DNA of 64,000 bases from Flavobacterium ammoniigenes (GTDB lineage Bacteria; Bacteroidota; Bacteroidia; Flavobacteriales; Flavobacteriaceae). The notes under the pieces were generated by a model that saw only the letters and a program-made list of their open reading frames with translations, made no database searches and was not told the DNA's origin. Positions 14,824-24,394 of the stretch are shown here, in pieces. Location of the stretch: assembly GCF_020886055.1 (NCBI RefSeq), contig NZ_AP025184.1:1364001-1428000 (forward strand). The letters run 5' to 3'. A program made the position numbers and the translations under genes. Numbering within the stretch: the stretch's first letter is position 1; each line of letters starts with the position of its first letter.

Positions 14824-15786
14824 TTATCTTCCGCCTCGTCTTCCGCCACCATCAGACGATCTTCCACCGCCTGAATTTGATGAATTCGAATCCATTGATC
14901 TTGAAGGAGTATAATTGTCGTTATTTGATGGAGTGTACGTTCTTGAAGGGTTAGAATTACTTCTGCTATTAGTTCGGACAGGAGTTGTATTGGTGCTAGA
15001 AGAGTTGTTTTGCCTTGATCTACCAATATTGTTGTTGATGTAATTTTGATTTTGGAAGTTAGATGAATTTCTACTAAATGTTGGTCCGATATTATTTCGA
15101 TTAAACGAATTACGATTTGTAGAATTAGAATTTTGAATTTCTCTTCTTCCTATTTCAATTCCAGATGGTCGTGATTGATTGTAATTGGATCCTCTACGGC
15201 TATTATTGTAACTGAAAACTCGTTCTCTTTGATAGTTGCCCGGATAAGAATAAAAATTTTGATATCCCCAGTAATAATTCGGATAGTAATTAAAACCAAA
15301 GTAATTAGTGTAGCCCCAACCCATCATGTATGGGTCGTTCCAGTAGTTGAATGGGTAAAATCCACCAAAATAGGAATTTCTCCATCCGTAATTAACATAA
15401 GGATATCCAAAACCCAACGCCCAACCTAAATTGCTTGGGTAATAGTTGATGTTTATATTTTGTGAATTGCTACCCCAACTTGGGTATGATGTTGGGTTTT
15501 CTTGATTGTTTGTATTGGAGTAGGAGTTATAACTTGCTACGTCTGTAAATACTGAGGTAGTGTCTTTGGTATCTTGAAGTGCGTTGAAGTAGTTTTCATA
15601 TGCTATTGCTGATTCTTGTTGAATAGCTCTTTTGCGCATTCCGGCTTCGGTTGTTCCGTAGATCCCATCAGTGTCATAATAGGAACTGTTTTGGTAGGAC
15701 CCACATGAGGAAAGAAATAAAATGCTAATAAAACTAATCAGGAAAAGAGGGGAGGGCGTTGGGTAAGAAATACAATTAGTTTTCAT
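14824..15786 (-). CDS. Asn/Tyr/Ser-rich lipoprotein, unknown function
   Basis: This 320-residue protein has a lipoprotein signal ending ILFLSSC, with the acylated Cys at 28. A short conserved part follows (YYDTDGIYGTTEAGMRKRAI). From about 85 to 185 there are many Tyr, Asn, Trp and Gly residues (NYWNDPYMMGWGYTNYFGFN), and from 185 a Ser/Asn/Arg-rich disordered region ends in GGGRSSDGGGRRGGR. This composition suggests a surface-exposed or self-associating protein. From memory, homologues in the same place carry the misleading label vitellogenin II precursor. It is divergent from proS, and their promoters overlap. Confidence 0.75.
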   Translation of the reverse strand: MKTNCISYPTPSPLFLISFISILFLSSCGSYQNSSYYDTDGIYGTTEAGMRKRAIQQESAIAYENYFNALQDTKDTTSVFTDVASYNSYSNTNNQENPTSYPSWGSNSQNININYYPSNLGWALGFGYPYVNYGWRNSYFGGFYPFNYWNDPYMMGWGYTNYFGFNYYPNYYWGYQNFYSYPGNYQRERVFSYNNSRRGSNYNQSRPSGIEIGRREIQNSNSTNRNSFNRNNIGPTFSRNSSNFQNQNYINNNIGRSRQNNSSSTNTTPVRTNSRSNSNPSRTYTPSNNDNYTPSRSMDSNSSNSGGGRSSDGGGRRGGR

Positions 15787-15803
15787 ATCTGTAGGTATTT
15801 TTA

Positions 15804-15834
15804 TTGTTGCACATTACAAAAATAGTTAGTTTTG
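15804..15834 (+). promoter_or_regulatory. promoter of proS
   Basis: TTG at 15804-15806 (or 15807-15809) and the exact -7 element TAGTTTTG at 15827-15834 are 20 (or 17) bp apart. Initiation near 15840 would give a leader of about 49 nt and supports the ATG at 15889 as the start. Confidence 0.7.
15817..15824 (-). promoter_or_regulatory. -7 element for the divergent Asn/Tyr-rich lipoprotein gene
   Basis: Minus-strand TATTTTTG is an exact TAnnTTTG. It lies 31 bp before the ATG at 15786, and only 2 bp separate it from the proS -7 element on the other strand, so the two promoters cannot easily be occupied together. Confidence 0.5.
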
Positions 15835-15883
15835 CCAAACTATTGCGTCAATATCGTAGAAAACAAAATTTGTGCCAAACTAT
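15834..15883. repeat. direct repeat GCCAAACTAT, two copies in the proS leader
   Basis: Exact 10-bp copies stand at 15834-15843 and 15874-15883, 40 bp apart. The first begins at the last base of the -7 element and the second ends 5 bp before the proS ATG. They could be binding sites or a chance duplication. Confidence 0.4.
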
Positions 15884-15888
15884 ATAAT

Positions 15889-17367
15889 ATGAGTAAGAAC
15901 CTTACCACACGATCAGAAGATTATTCAAAATGGTATAATGAATTAGTTGTTAAAGCTGATTTAGCCGAAAATTCAGGAGTTAGAGGTTGTATGGTAATTA
16001 AACCTTACGGCTATGCAATTTGGGAGAAAATGCAGGCGGAGTTAGACAGAATGTTTAAAGAAACTGGACACCAAAATGCTTACTTCCCTTTATTTGTTCC
16101 TAAAAGTATGTTTGAAGCTGAGGAAACAAATGCAGAAGGATTTGCTAAAGAATGTGCTGTTGTGACTCATTATAGATTGAAAAATGACCCTGATAAACCA
16201 GGTAAGTTAATGGTAGACCCAAACGCCAAATTGGAGGAGGAGCTAATCGTTCGTCCGACCAGTGAGGCTATTATTTGGTCTACCTACAAGGGGTGGGTGC
16301 AGTCCTATCGCGATTTGCCGTTATTGATTAATCAATGGGCGAATGTGGTTCGTTGGGAAATGAGAACACGATTGTTTTTGAGAACTGCCGAATTTTTATG
16401 GCAAGAGGGTCATACTGCTCACGCAACCCGTCAAGAAGCTATTGAAGAATCTGAAAAAATGATGCATGTGTATGCTGATTTTGTCGAAAATTTCATGGCA
16501 ATTCCGGTTGTAAAAGGTTTAAAAACAGAAACGGAGCGTTTTGCAGGAGCTGATGAAACCTATTGTATAGAGGCCTTAATGCAAGATGGTAAAGCTTTAC
16601 AAGCAGGAACTTCTCATTTTTTAGGTCAAAATTTCGCTAAAGCGTTTGATGTAAAATTTGCTACCGCTGAAGGAAAACAAGAATATGTTTGGGGAACATC
16701 TTGGGGAGTTTCGACTCGTTTGATGGGAGCTTTGGTAATGACACATTCTGACGATAATGGATTAGTTTTACCGCCAAACTTAGCGCCAATCCAAGTTGTA
16801 ATTGTTCCAATATACAAGTCGGATGAAGAACTAGAGAAAATTACTGCGGTAGTGACTGATTTGATGACTCAATTCAAAAAATTAAAAATATCTGTCAAAT
16901 TTGATAATAGAACGACTCAAAAACCAGGTTTCAAATTTGCTGAATGGGAATTAAAAGGAGTTCCAGTTCGAATTGCAGTTGGGCCCAAAGATTTAGAAAA
17001 TGGTACGTTTGAAGTAGCAAGAAGAGATACCTTAAGTAAAGAAGTAGTTTCCAAAGATGGCATAGTAAATTATATCAATGATTTATTAGAAACAATTCAA
17101 AACGATTTGTTTCAACGTGCTTTAGGTTATAGACAAAACCACATAACTGAAGTTAATTCGTTTGAAGAATTTAAAGAGGTTTTAGAAAATAAAGGAGGAT
17201 TCCTATCAGCACATTGGGATGGTACTCCAGAAACAGAAGAAAAAATCAAGGATTTGACTAAGGCTACTATTCGTTGTATTCCTTTAGATAGAGTGGATGA
17301 GCAAGGAAAATGTATTTTTACAGGTGCAGAATCTGCTGGCAGAGTGTTATTTGCAAAAGCCTATTAA
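15889..17367 (+). CDS. proS: prolyl-tRNA synthetase, archaeal/eukaryotic type
   Basis: From the ATG at 15889 ([20 protein letters not shown]) the product has 492 residues. This ATG is 55 bp after the -7 element, and the frame extension upstream of it would start before the transcript. The class II core has [17 protein letters not shown] (motif 2 region), [16 protein letters not shown], and [15 protein letters not shown] with the proline-binding loop. An anticodon-binding domain at about 290-400 and a C-terminal domain ending AKAY follow. It lacks the editing insertion of the E. coli-type enzyme, as usual for Bacteroidota. The enzyme charges tRNA-Pro in the cytoplasm. Confidence 0.96.
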   Translation: MSKNLTTRSEDYSKWYNELVVKADLAENSGVRGCMVIKPYGYAIWEKMQAELDRMFKETGHQNAYFPLFVPKSMFEAEETNAEGFAKECAVVTHYRLKNDPDKPGKLMVDPNAKLEEELIVRPTSEAIIWSTYKGWVQSYRDLPLLINQWANVVRWEMRTRLFLRTAEFLWQEGHTAHATRQEAIEESEKMMHVYADFVENFMAIPVVKGLKTETERFAGADETYCIEALMQDGKALQAGTSHFLGQNFAKAFDVKFATAEGKQEYVWGTSWGVSTRLMGALVMTHSDDNGLVLPPNLAPIQVVIVPIYKSDEELEKITAVVTDLMTQFKKLKISVKFDNRTTQKPGFKFAEWELKGVPVRIAVGPKDLENGTFEVARRDTLSKEVVSKDGIVNYINDLLETIQNDLFQRALGYRQNHITEVNSFEEFKEVLENKGGFLSAHWDGTPETEEKIKDLTKATIRCIPLDRVDEQGKCIFTGAESAGRVLFAKAY

Positions 17368-17395
17368 AAAAATATTTTTTTTTTCGCATCTGCTC

Positions 17396-17425
17396 TTGTG
17401 CGTATAAAAAATAGTTGTATTTTTG
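17396..17425 (+). promoter_or_regulatory. promoter of the tRNA-Glu pair
   Basis: TTG at 17396-17398 and the exact -7 element TATTTTTG at 17418-17425 have 19 bp between them. They end 20 bp before the first tRNA. Confidence 0.75.
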
Positions 17426-17445
17426 CATCCGCATTACAGAAATGA

Positions 17446-17517
17446 GGTCCGTTCGTCTATCGGTTAGGACGCCAGGTTTTCATCCTGGTAAGGGGGGTTC
17501 GATTCCCCCACGGACTA
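17446..17517 (+). tRNA. tRNA-Glu (UUC), copy 1
   Basis: The 72-nt cloverleaf has acceptor arm GGTCCGT/ACGGACT (first pair G-U), D-arm with TCGGTTAGGA, and anticodon arm CCAGG-TTTTCAT-CCTGG with anticodon TTC. The T arm is GGGGG-TTCGATT-CCCCC with discriminator A. CCA is not encoded. It is the first of two identical genes behind one promoter. Confidence 0.96.
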
Positions 17518-17564
17518 CAAAATCTGTTTAATGATAAAGCTTTCCTGAGCTCAGAAGGAAAAAT
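17518..17564 (+). other. 47-bp spacer between the tRNA-Glu genes, with palindrome
   Basis: The spacer holds CTGAGCTCAG, flanked by TTTCC and GGAAA, which together can form a hairpin between the tRNAs. It could assist processing of a dicistronic tRNA precursor. No promoter element is visible in it. Confidence 0.4.
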
Positions 17565-17636
17565 GGTCCGTTCGTCTATCGGTTAGGACGCCAGGTTTTC
17601 ATCCTGGTAAGGGGGGTTCGATTCCCCCACGGACTA
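17565..17636 (+). tRNA. tRNA-Glu (UUC), copy 2
   Basis: This copy is identical over all 72 nt to the copy at 17446-17517, with the same anticodon TTC and the same CAAA following it. It is probably co-transcribed with copy 1 and reflects a tandem duplication kept for dosage or by gene conversion. Confidence 0.96.
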
Positions 17637-17798
17637 CAAATTAGTTTTGAAATGGTTTTATGAAACAAATTTTGGTGTCTCCTTATTTGTTTTGTTAGTT
17701 AAAACTGAAGTGATTGATTGAGAAATTGATTGTGGGAGGTTTTTCTAATTTTATTGCTAATAATTAATTAGTTATTTACATTTTAAAATATACACCAA

Positions 17799-18050
17799 AT
17801 GGCAAATCATAAGTCAGCTTTAAAAAGAATTAGAAGTAACGAAAAGAAAAGAGTATTAAATAGATACCAACACAAAACTACGCGTAATGCGATCAAAGCT
17901 TTGCGTTTGGCTACTGATAAAGCGGATGCTTCATCTAAATTATCTGCTGTAATCTCAATGATTGACAAGTTAGCTAAGAAAAATATCATTCATGATAATA
18001 AAGCTTCAAACTTGAAATCTAAGTTAACAAAACACGTTGCTAAATTGTAA
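17799..18050 (+). CDS. rpsT: 30S ribosomal protein bS20
   Basis: This 83-residue very basic helical protein begins MANHKSALKRIRSNEKKRVL and contains the conserved NKASNLKSKLTKHVAKL end, as in bS20. It binds 16S rRNA helices in the small subunit. It stands alone between the tRNA pair and its own terminator. An in-frame alternative start is not needed. A GGGAGG at 17731-17736 is about 60 bp from the ATG and cannot act as its ribosome-binding site. Confidence 0.97.
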   Translation: MANHKSALKRIRSNEKKRVLNRYQHKTTRNAIKALRLATDKADASSKLSAVISMIDKLAKKNIIHDNKASNLKSKLTKHVAKL

Positions 18051-18071
18051 TAAATACAATTGAATAAAGTT

Positions 18072-18097
18072 AAAGCCTCCTTTAGGAGGCTTTTTTT
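18072..18097 (+). terminator. terminator of rpsT
   Basis: A 9-bp stem (AAAGCCTCC with GGAGGCTTT), loop TTTA and a T7 tract lie 21 bp after the stop. Confidence 0.9.
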
Positions 18098-18159
18098 ATT
18101 CTATATTATTTTGATGTTAAGTAATGAATAGAAACAATTTTTTATCTCAAAATAAAGTG

Positions 18160-18167
18160 TACCTTTG
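18160..18167 (+). promoter_or_regulatory. -7 element of typA
   Basis: TACCTTTG is an exact TAnnTTTG, followed by CA at the usual place. It lies 19 bp before the typA ATG. A -33 TTG is not obvious. Confidence 0.55.
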
Positions 18168-18186
18168 CACCCATTAAAAATCACAG

Positions 18187-19983
18187 ATGGAATCTATTAG
18201 AAACATTGCAATTATTGCCCACGTTGACCACGGTAAAACGACTTTGGTTGATAAAATTATGTATCACTGTCAATTATTTCGTGATAACGAAAACACAGGT
18301 GACTTAATCCTTGACAACAACGACCTAGAGCGTGAAAGAGGAATTACAATTACTTCAAAAAACGTTTCGGTTGTTTACAAAGGAACTAAGATCAATATTA
18401 TTGATACTCCTGGTCACGCCGATTTTGGTGGTGAGGTAGAACGTGTATTGAATATGGCTGATGGAGTTTGTCTTTTAGTAGATGCTTTTGAAGGACCCAT
18501 GCCACAAACACGTTTCGTATTGCAAAAAGCAATTGATTTAGGTTTAAAACCATGTGTTGTTATTAATAAAGTGGATAAAGAAAACTGTACTCCTGAAGAA
18601 GTTCATGAGAAAGTATTCGACTTGATGTTTGAATTAGGAGCTACAGAAGAACAATTGGATTTCCCAACTGTTTATGGTTCTGCTAAAAATAACTGGATGT
18701 CTGATGATTTCAGAAATCAAACAGAAAATATCGAACCATTGTTAGATATGGTAATCCAAAATGTGCCTGCTCCTAAGGTTTCTGAAGGGACACCACAAAT
18801 GTTGATCACTTCATTAGACTTTTCATCTTTTACAGGACGTATCGCAATTGGTCGTTTAGAAAGAGGAGTTTTGAAAGAAGGTATGCCGATTTCTTTATGT
18901 AAAAGAGACGGTTCTATCTTAAAATCTAGAATTAAAGAATTACATACTTTTGAAGGTCTTGGACGTAAAAAAGTAGCTGAAGTTGTAGCAGGTGATATCT
19001 GTGCAATTATAGGTGTGGAAGGATTTGAAATTGGTGATACTATCGCCGATCATGAAAACCCAGAAGCGTTACAAACGATTGCAATTGATGAACCTACTAT
19101 GAGTATGTTGTTTACCATTAACGACTCTCCATTTTTTGGAAAAGAAGGTAAATTTGTTACTTCTCGACACATTAGAGACCGTTTGACTAAAGAATTAGAG
19201 AAAAACTTAGCGATGAAGTTAGGTGAAACTGATTCTGCTGATAAATTCATGGTTTTTGGTCGTGGTGTATTACACTTGTCTGTTCTTATCGAAACGATGA
19301 GAAGAGAAGGGTATGAATTGCAAATTGGACAACCACAAGTTATCATCAAAGAAATTGATGGTAAAAAATGTGAGCCAATTGAAGAACTAACCATCGATTT
19401 ACCAGAATCACTTTCAGGAAGAGCCGTTGAGTTTGTCACTTTACGTAAAGGAGAGATGTTGAGTATGGAAACCAAAGGGGAGCGTATGATTATCAAGTTT
19501 AATATTCCATCTCGTGGAATTATTGGATTGCGTAATCAATTGTTAACCGCTACGGCTGGTGAAGCCATTATGGCACACCGTTTTATTGGATATGAACCAT
19601 TTAAAGGAGAAATTTCTGGACGTAACAAAGGATCTCTAATTTCAATGGAAAAAGGAAAAGCAATTCCGTATTCTATCGATAAATTACAAGATCGTGGAAA
19701 ATTCTTTGTGGAGCCAAATGCTGAAATTTACGAAGGTCAGGTAATTGGAGAAAACTCTCGTGGAGATGATATGTGTGTGAATGTAACCAAAGAGAAAAAA
19801 CAATCGAATGTTCGATCTTCAGGAAATGATGAAAAAGCGAGAATTATTCCGCCAATTATCTTTTCATTAGAGGAAGCATTGGAATACATTCAAAAAGATG
19901 AATATGTTGAGGTTACGCCAAAAAATATTCGTTTACGTAAAATTTATTTGACAGAAACAGATAGAAAAAGATTTAAAGTATAA
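18187..19983 (+). CDS. typA: ribosome-associated translational GTPase TypA/BipA
   Basis: This 598-residue protein has the translational GTPase G-domain: [17 protein letters not shown] (P-loop), [21 protein letters not shown] and NKVD. Elongation-factor-type domains II, III and V follow, and then the BipA-specific C-terminal domain ([18 protein letters not shown]). Full length. TypA binds the ribosome and helps 50S assembly and stress adaptation, especially in the cold. It is a single-gene unit between its own promoter and a bidirectional terminator. Confidence 0.97.
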   Translation: MESIRNIAIIAHVDHGKTTLVDKIMYHCQLFRDNENTGDLILDNNDLERERGITITSKNVSVVYKGTKINIIDTPGHADFGGEVERVLNMADGVCLLVDAFEGPMPQTRFVLQKAIDLGLKPCVVINKVDKENCTPEEVHEKVFDLMFELGATEEQLDFPTVYGSAKNNWMSDDFRNQTENIEPLLDMVIQNVPAPKVSEGTPQMLITSLDFSSFTGRIAIGRLERGVLKEGMPISLCKRDGSILKSRIKELHTFEGLGRKKVAEVVAGDICAIIGVEGFEIGDTIADHENPEALQTIAIDEPTMSMLFTINDSPFFGKEGKFVTSRHIRDRLTKELEKNLAMKLGETDSADKFMVFGRGVLHLSVLIETMRREGYELQIGQPQVIIKEIDGKKCEPIEELTIDLPESLSGRAVEFVTLRKGEMLSMETKGERMIIKFNIPSRGIIGLRNQLLTATAGEAIMAHRFIGYEPFKGEISGRNKGSLISMEKGKAIPYSIDKLQDRGKFFVEPNAEIYEGQVIGENSRGDDMCVNVTKEKKQSNVRSSGNDEKARIIPPIIFSLEEALEYIQKDEYVEVTPKNIRLRKIYLTETDRKRFKV

Positions 19984-20007
19984 CTATTCTCTATCTAGAT
20001 CATAAAG

Positions 20008-20036
20008 AAAACCACCAATTAATTGGTGGTTTTTTA
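20008..20036. terminator. bidirectional terminator between typA and the T9SS cargo gene
   Basis: A perfect 26-bp palindrome (AAAACCACCAATT with AATTGGTGGTTTT) is flanked by T tracts in both directions, between two convergent genes. Confidence 0.85.
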
Positions 20037-20054
20037 ATTTATAAAAGATTTTAT

Positions 20055-23000
20055 TTATCGTTTTAAACTAAAATGCCCTTTAACTTCTCTACCATCCTCT
20101 AATTTTAATGTGAACCAATAATCATCTGCCGGTAAAGGTTCTCCATTTATTGTTCCATTCCAACCTTGGCTAGACGGCAATACTTGTTTTAGTAGTTTTC
20201 CATAACGATCAAAAATGTAAATTATTGACTTTGAACTGAAAAGATTGTTTACTCCTTTTATATTCCAATAGTCATTGTAACCATCTCCATTTGGCGTGAA
20301 AAACTTGGGTACCCCAATAACGGCAATTGATTTGGTTGTTGTACCACATCCATTTTTATCAAATACATAAATGTCGTGTACCCCGGCGGCCACGTTATCG
20401 AACAAATTTGAAGTTTGGAAAGGTCCTAAAGGTGCATCCATACTAAATTCATAATCTCCTTGTCCGGATACATTTATAGTAACTGAATTTATTTCTGATA
20501 GATCCACTATATCAATACTGTTTATTTTTGCTATATCTGAAGCAGTTACGTTGATACTTCTAGTTCTGAAACATCCAGCTGCAGTAGAAACTTTTACTAA
20601 ATAATCTCCCTCTTTATTTACATTTAATGTATAATTATTCTCGTTAGAAATTACACTTCCATCTTTACTCCAGGTATAAATATAGCTTGTAGTAGGACTA
20701 GAATCAATAATAGCTGCATTAAGTTCGACAAAAAAAGAGGGTAAATTAGAACAAACTAATTGATTATCATGACCGTCTTCGTTTGTGTCGATAGCTGGTT
20801 TTGGATTTACTTTTAATTTTACATGTGGCCCTAATCCAAAGCAAGAATTATCAGCAATACTTTCTACCCTTACCCAAATATCTTGTTCATTAGGATAACC
20901 AATATTACGGTAGTTAGTTGTGTTTGTTATGGCATTTGTTTCTGATAATGCATCTGCCTCATTTCGGTAATATTGTATTGAATATTGATTGAATGGAGGT
21001 AGTAAAATAGTTTGAAGTGCCAATGTAGTACTGCTAAAATCAAATTGGGCTACTCCATCAATATCGGTACTTAAAGAACTTATATCATCGTCACAGGTTT
21101 CAAATTCTTTTTTAAAGCTAGCAGGGATTTGGGTGGAAGAAACTATAAGATTCATTTCGGAAACACTGAAGCAATTATTTGCATTTTCAACTCTCACCCA
21201 AATCACTCTTGAATTGGTTGAGTAAGTTGTTGGATTAGGAATTAAGGTAGTAGTATCTTTTGTGGCTGCCCCAGAAGGAGAGGTATAATAAGTAAATGTT
21301 TCTGTAGCAGAGTTCGTTGAAATGAAACTATTTTTTTCGGTTAAGTTAAAATCGGAAAATCCATCTGAATCTTCATCACATTGTTTTAATTCGATGACAG
21401 GGGTCAAAGTAGGTAAGGCGTATACTATTAAAGTAGCATAATTAGAAGTTAATCCACAACTATTTCCGATTTTAGACAATACCACTCTGTACTGGTAACC
21501 ATTCATTGCATTGCTAACCCGTGAGATTTGCAAATTAGGAGTTGTGACTGCGGAATAGGTGGTGTTATTGGTCAGATTTGCCCAGTTGGCTCCATCTATA
21601 GAGTATTGCCATTGATAGGTATTTCCTCCATTATCAATGATGCTGATTGAGGTGTTCTGTAATTCACAAACAGGGACTGCATTTGGTTGAGTTATAATTG
21701 TTATAAGTGCAGCTGTGGCATAATTTGAGTTGGGAGTAGAATATGGGGCTCCATTTACTAATCCGTTTTGATTTACCGTAATTGGAGCAATTCCAAATTT
21801 TCCATCAGAATCGGCATCGCTAAATCCTGCTTCAATAACATCATTGCAATTGTCATTTTCGCGATCAATATCACGGTAATTTCGAATACCGTCAATATCT
21901 TGATCAGCTTCCGTTTCAATAATATCTTTTATTCCATCATTATCAGAGTCTAAATCTATATAGTCTGAAATTGTATCGCTATCAGTATCTTGAGGAATTG
22001 TACCTGTTCCAAAAACATCATAGAGTCCATCTTTGTTAACATCAGCAGTAGAATTAGCAACTAGTGTGTTTGGTTGTGATTCAATTAAGTCTGAAATACC
22101 ATCATTATCAGAATCTTGATCTAAAAAATCAGGAATTGAATCTGCATCTGAATCTCTTGGGATACATAGTGCTTTTATAGAAAAACTGGCTTTGTTGTTA
22201 GTAGCATCAGATAAATTCTTATGTACAAAAGTAAGTGAATTAGTTAGATGAGATTGAAAACTAAAGGTTCCTGTTCCAGTGGCAAGCGGAGTAGTGCTAT
22301 TTAATCGAAAACGGATTTCAAAAGACGAATATTCCGTTACACCGCTTTCATAAATTCCGTCATAATTAGTGTCGATTACTAATTGATTGGTTGGATTTAA
22401 AACCGTTATTGTTTTATCGCTATCCGACTTTACTACAAATTCTCCATCAGAATTTAGTAAATCAGTTGGATTAGCAAAGCTTGCATATTGTAATGATAAC
22501 GAAATCGGATTGGCAAAAGTAATTTTATATTCTATCGAATTCCCTACCCCAATTGGGACTTCACTTATAAAATCGCCATTATTTTTTGGGACAATTGTTG
22601 CTGAATTTGTTAAAGGATAATTAGTTATACTACTAGAAAAGGAATTAGTATAGGTATTTTTTAGTATACTTGTTCCAGTTAGGTCTAGATCTAAATTCCC
22701 AAAAGACTCCTCGCAATTAGTTATTCCGTCATTATCAAAATCCAAATCAACATTATCAGGAACGGTATCCATATCCACATCAAATGAACAATTACTAACC
22801 GGAATTTTATCGGATAAATTACTTGTATTACAACTAGGAATACTTCTTTTAACTTGATAGTAACCAGGTGTTAGAGGTGTATATGTATTTCCTGTTTCAC
22901 CATTTATATCTACTCCATTATTAAGCCATTGATAGGTGTAATCTACATCGGGTTCTGTTTTGAGTGTGATATTAGGAATACAACTGCCAGAAACAGATGT

Positions 23001-24371
23001 TGCATTAGCGATAGAAAGTTCGGGTTTGATATCAAATCCTGAATAATAACTTCCATACGTTGCAGCTGAATTGGTTCCGTAGTAGGAAACATAGACCTGT
23101 TTCGTCGATTTCACAGCTATATTGCCAGTAAGTCCAGAAACAGAATAATAAACAAAATCGGGTTTTCCATTAATTGGAATTGGAGTTGCAGTTGTTGGTA
23201 TGTCATTAATTAGTACAGTTGCACCAGTTTCAGTTACAATGTTAACTACACCAACATAATTTCGGCTCCCAATTAAGTTTATTTCTGGAATATTATCTAC
23301 AATTTTTGGAGTTGAGCAGTTTAAAGGTGGTACAAAAAATAAATTTTGGTTAGCATTGGATGTGGTCCCACCAATACTTTGGTATGCAAATACATTTTTT
23401 GAAGTTTTAATATACAGGTTGTTGTTTGTAAATTGACTGCCATCTAAAACATATTTTTCGCCAGCTTGAATTGTTGCTATTGCAGTAGTATTACCATTGA
23501 CATAAATTTCGGTATTGTCTATATCAGCAATTAAGAGCACCCTTTCCAATACATCAGTACCTTTCCCTTTTATAAAGATGTAATCCGAACCAATTTTATC
23601 TGAGCCTACAATTTGATCAAAACCAATATCTCTACCCGGACTACTGCCTCCTGGAGAAGCATCAGCAGGGTCGTTAGTTCCTCCAAATGAGCCACTATTA
23701 ACTACAATACTTTTGTTTGCTTCAATTAATGCCCCAATAAGATTACCTCCTATATTCCCATTAATTGCTAGAATATAACTTTCATTTTTATTAAGTAGTA
23801 TTGGAGGGTCCGAAGCGTTGAATATTGTTCCGTTTGCTAGTAATGTTCCATTAGGGATATTGGATATTTTGACCTCTGTATTGTTTTCTATTGCTAGAAT
23901 TGAAAAAAAGTTTAATAGACCAACAATATTGGAACTATTCAACATGGCTCCTACCCTAAATCGTTTACCCAAGCCACTAATTCCTTTTGCCACTAAACCA
24001 CCTGCTTGATTAAATCCCCCAGAGTTAGTTCTAATATTAGCATAAATCAACCCTTCACTTTCTATAATAAAGCCTTTATTAATCACTTTTCCGGTGTTGG
24101 AACTTGATTCAAATAATTGGGAATTATCACCATTACCAATTGAATATCTGTAAGGGGTCGCTTTATTTACCGTTGCAGAAATAGTCGTGCCCCCAATAGG
24201 TATTATTTTAAATTTCACATCTTGTATACTTGGTGTTGAAATATATATATAATGATCTTGAGGCGCTACAGTGGGGTTGCTAGTTAAAGGCGGTATGTAA
24301 TGAGTTTTACTAAACTGCCCCAAACAGCTTAATGAAAATAAGAGTATGAATACTAATGGAATTTTTTTCAT
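20055..24371 (-). CDS. large secreted protein with T9SS type-B C-terminal domain
   Basis: This 1438-residue protein has a signal peptide (MKKIPLVFILLFSLSCLGQ). Residues ~20-460 resemble the IgGFc-binding-like module (HYIPPLTSNP, FFVPPLNCSTP, NYVGVVNIVTE). An Ig/PKD-like segment follows (DYTYQWLNNG). Two blocks of Asp-rich thrombospondin type-3 (calcium-binding) repeats lie at ~525-560 and ~740-865 (DSDNDGISD). Ig-like domains follow to ~1340. The final ~90 residues form the gliding-motility-associated type-B CTD: FFTPNGDGYNDYWNIKG, IYIFDRYGKLL, GWNGTINGEPLPADDYWF, ending FSLKR. It should be exported by Sec, then placed on the surface or released by the type IX system. Role probably adhesion; no catalytic domain is visible. 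Confidence 0.88.
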   Translation of the reverse strand: MKKIPLVFILLFSLSCLGQFSKTHYIPPLTSNPTVAPQDHYIYISTPSIQDVKFKIIPIGGTTISATVNKATPYRYSIGNGDNSQLFESSSNTGKVINKGFIIESEGLIYANIRTNSGGFNQAGGLVAKGISGLGKRFRVGAMLNSSNIVGLLNFFSILAIENNTEVKISNIPNGTLLANGTIFNASDPPILLNKNESYILAINGNIGGNLIGALIEANKSIVVNSGSFGGTNDPADASPGGSSPGRDIGFDQIVGSDKIGSDYIFIKGKGTDVLERVLLIADIDNTEIYVNGNTTAIATIQAGEKYVLDGSQFTNNNLYIKTSKNVFAYQSIGGTTSNANQNLFFVPPLNCSTPKIVDNIPEINLIGSRNYVGVVNIVTETGATVLINDIPTTATPIPINGKPDFVYYSVSGLTGNIAVKSTKQVYVSYYGTNSAATYGSYYSGFDIKPELSIANATSVSGSCIPNITLKTEPDVDYTYQWLNNGVDINGETGNTYTPLTPGYYQVKRSIPSCNTSNLSDKIPVSNCSFDVDMDTVPDNVDLDFDNDGITNCEESFGNLDLDLTGTSILKNTYTNSFSSSITNYPLTNSATIVPKNNGDFISEVPIGVGNSIEYKITFANPISLSLQYASFANPTDLLNSDGEFVVKSDSDKTITVLNPTNQLVIDTNYDGIYESGVTEYSSFEIRFRLNSTTPLATGTGTFSFQSHLTNSLTFVHKNLSDATNNKASFSIKALCIPRDSDADSIPDFLDQDSDNDGISDLIESQPNTLVANSTADVNKDGLYDVFGTGTIPQDTDSDTISDYIDLDSDNDGIKDIIETEADQDIDGIRNYRDIDRENDNCNDVIEAGFSDADSDGKFGIAPITVNQNGLVNGAPYSTPNSNYATAALITIITQPNAVPVCELQNTSISIIDNGGNTYQWQYSIDGANWANLTNNTTYSAVTTPNLQISRVSNAMNGYQYRVVLSKIGNSCGLTSNYATLIVYALPTLTPVIELKQCDEDSDGFSDFNLTEKNSFISTNSATETFTYYTSPSGAATKDTTTLIPNPTTYSTNSRVIWVRVENANNCFSVSEMNLIVSSTQIPASFKKEFETCDDDISSLSTDIDGVAQFDFSSTTLALQTILLPPFNQYSIQYYRNEADALSETNAITNTTNYRNIGYPNEQDIWVRVESIADNSCFGLGPHVKLKVNPKPAIDTNEDGHDNQLVCSNLPSFFVELNAAIIDSSPTTSYIYTWSKDGSVISNENNYTLNVNKEGDYLVKVSTAAGCFRTRSINVTASDIAKINSIDIVDLSEINSVTINVSGQGDYEFSMDAPLGPFQTSNLFDNVAAGVHDIYVFDKNGCGTTTKSIAVIGVPKFFTPNGDGYNDYWNIKGVNNLFSSKSIIYIFDRYGKLLKQVLPSSQGWNGTINGEPLPADDYWFTLKLEDGREVKGHFSLKR

Positions 24372-24394
24372 TTGCTAAAAATAATAAAAATACC

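Noticed and set aside
14802..15026. 74-codon open frame on the minus strand overlapping the Asn/Tyr-rich lipoprotein
   Set aside because: It is an alternative frame of the low-complexity tail of the real gene; the lipoprotein frame has signal peptide and conserved N-terminus.
17729..17736. GGGAGG as Shine-Dalgarno of rpsT
   Set aside because: It lies more than 60 bp before the ATG, far outside the working distance, and genes here generally lack Shine-Dalgarno sequences.
19050..19496. 148-codon open frame on the minus strand inside typA
   Set aside because: It lies entirely antisense to a well-conserved GTPase gene and its product shows no domain; codon use of typA keeps the other strand open by chance.
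21880..22160. Repeated Asp-codon tracts in the large T9SS gene that could look like a DNA repeat
   Set aside because: They are coding repeats for TSP3-type calcium-binding motifs and vary at the DNA level.
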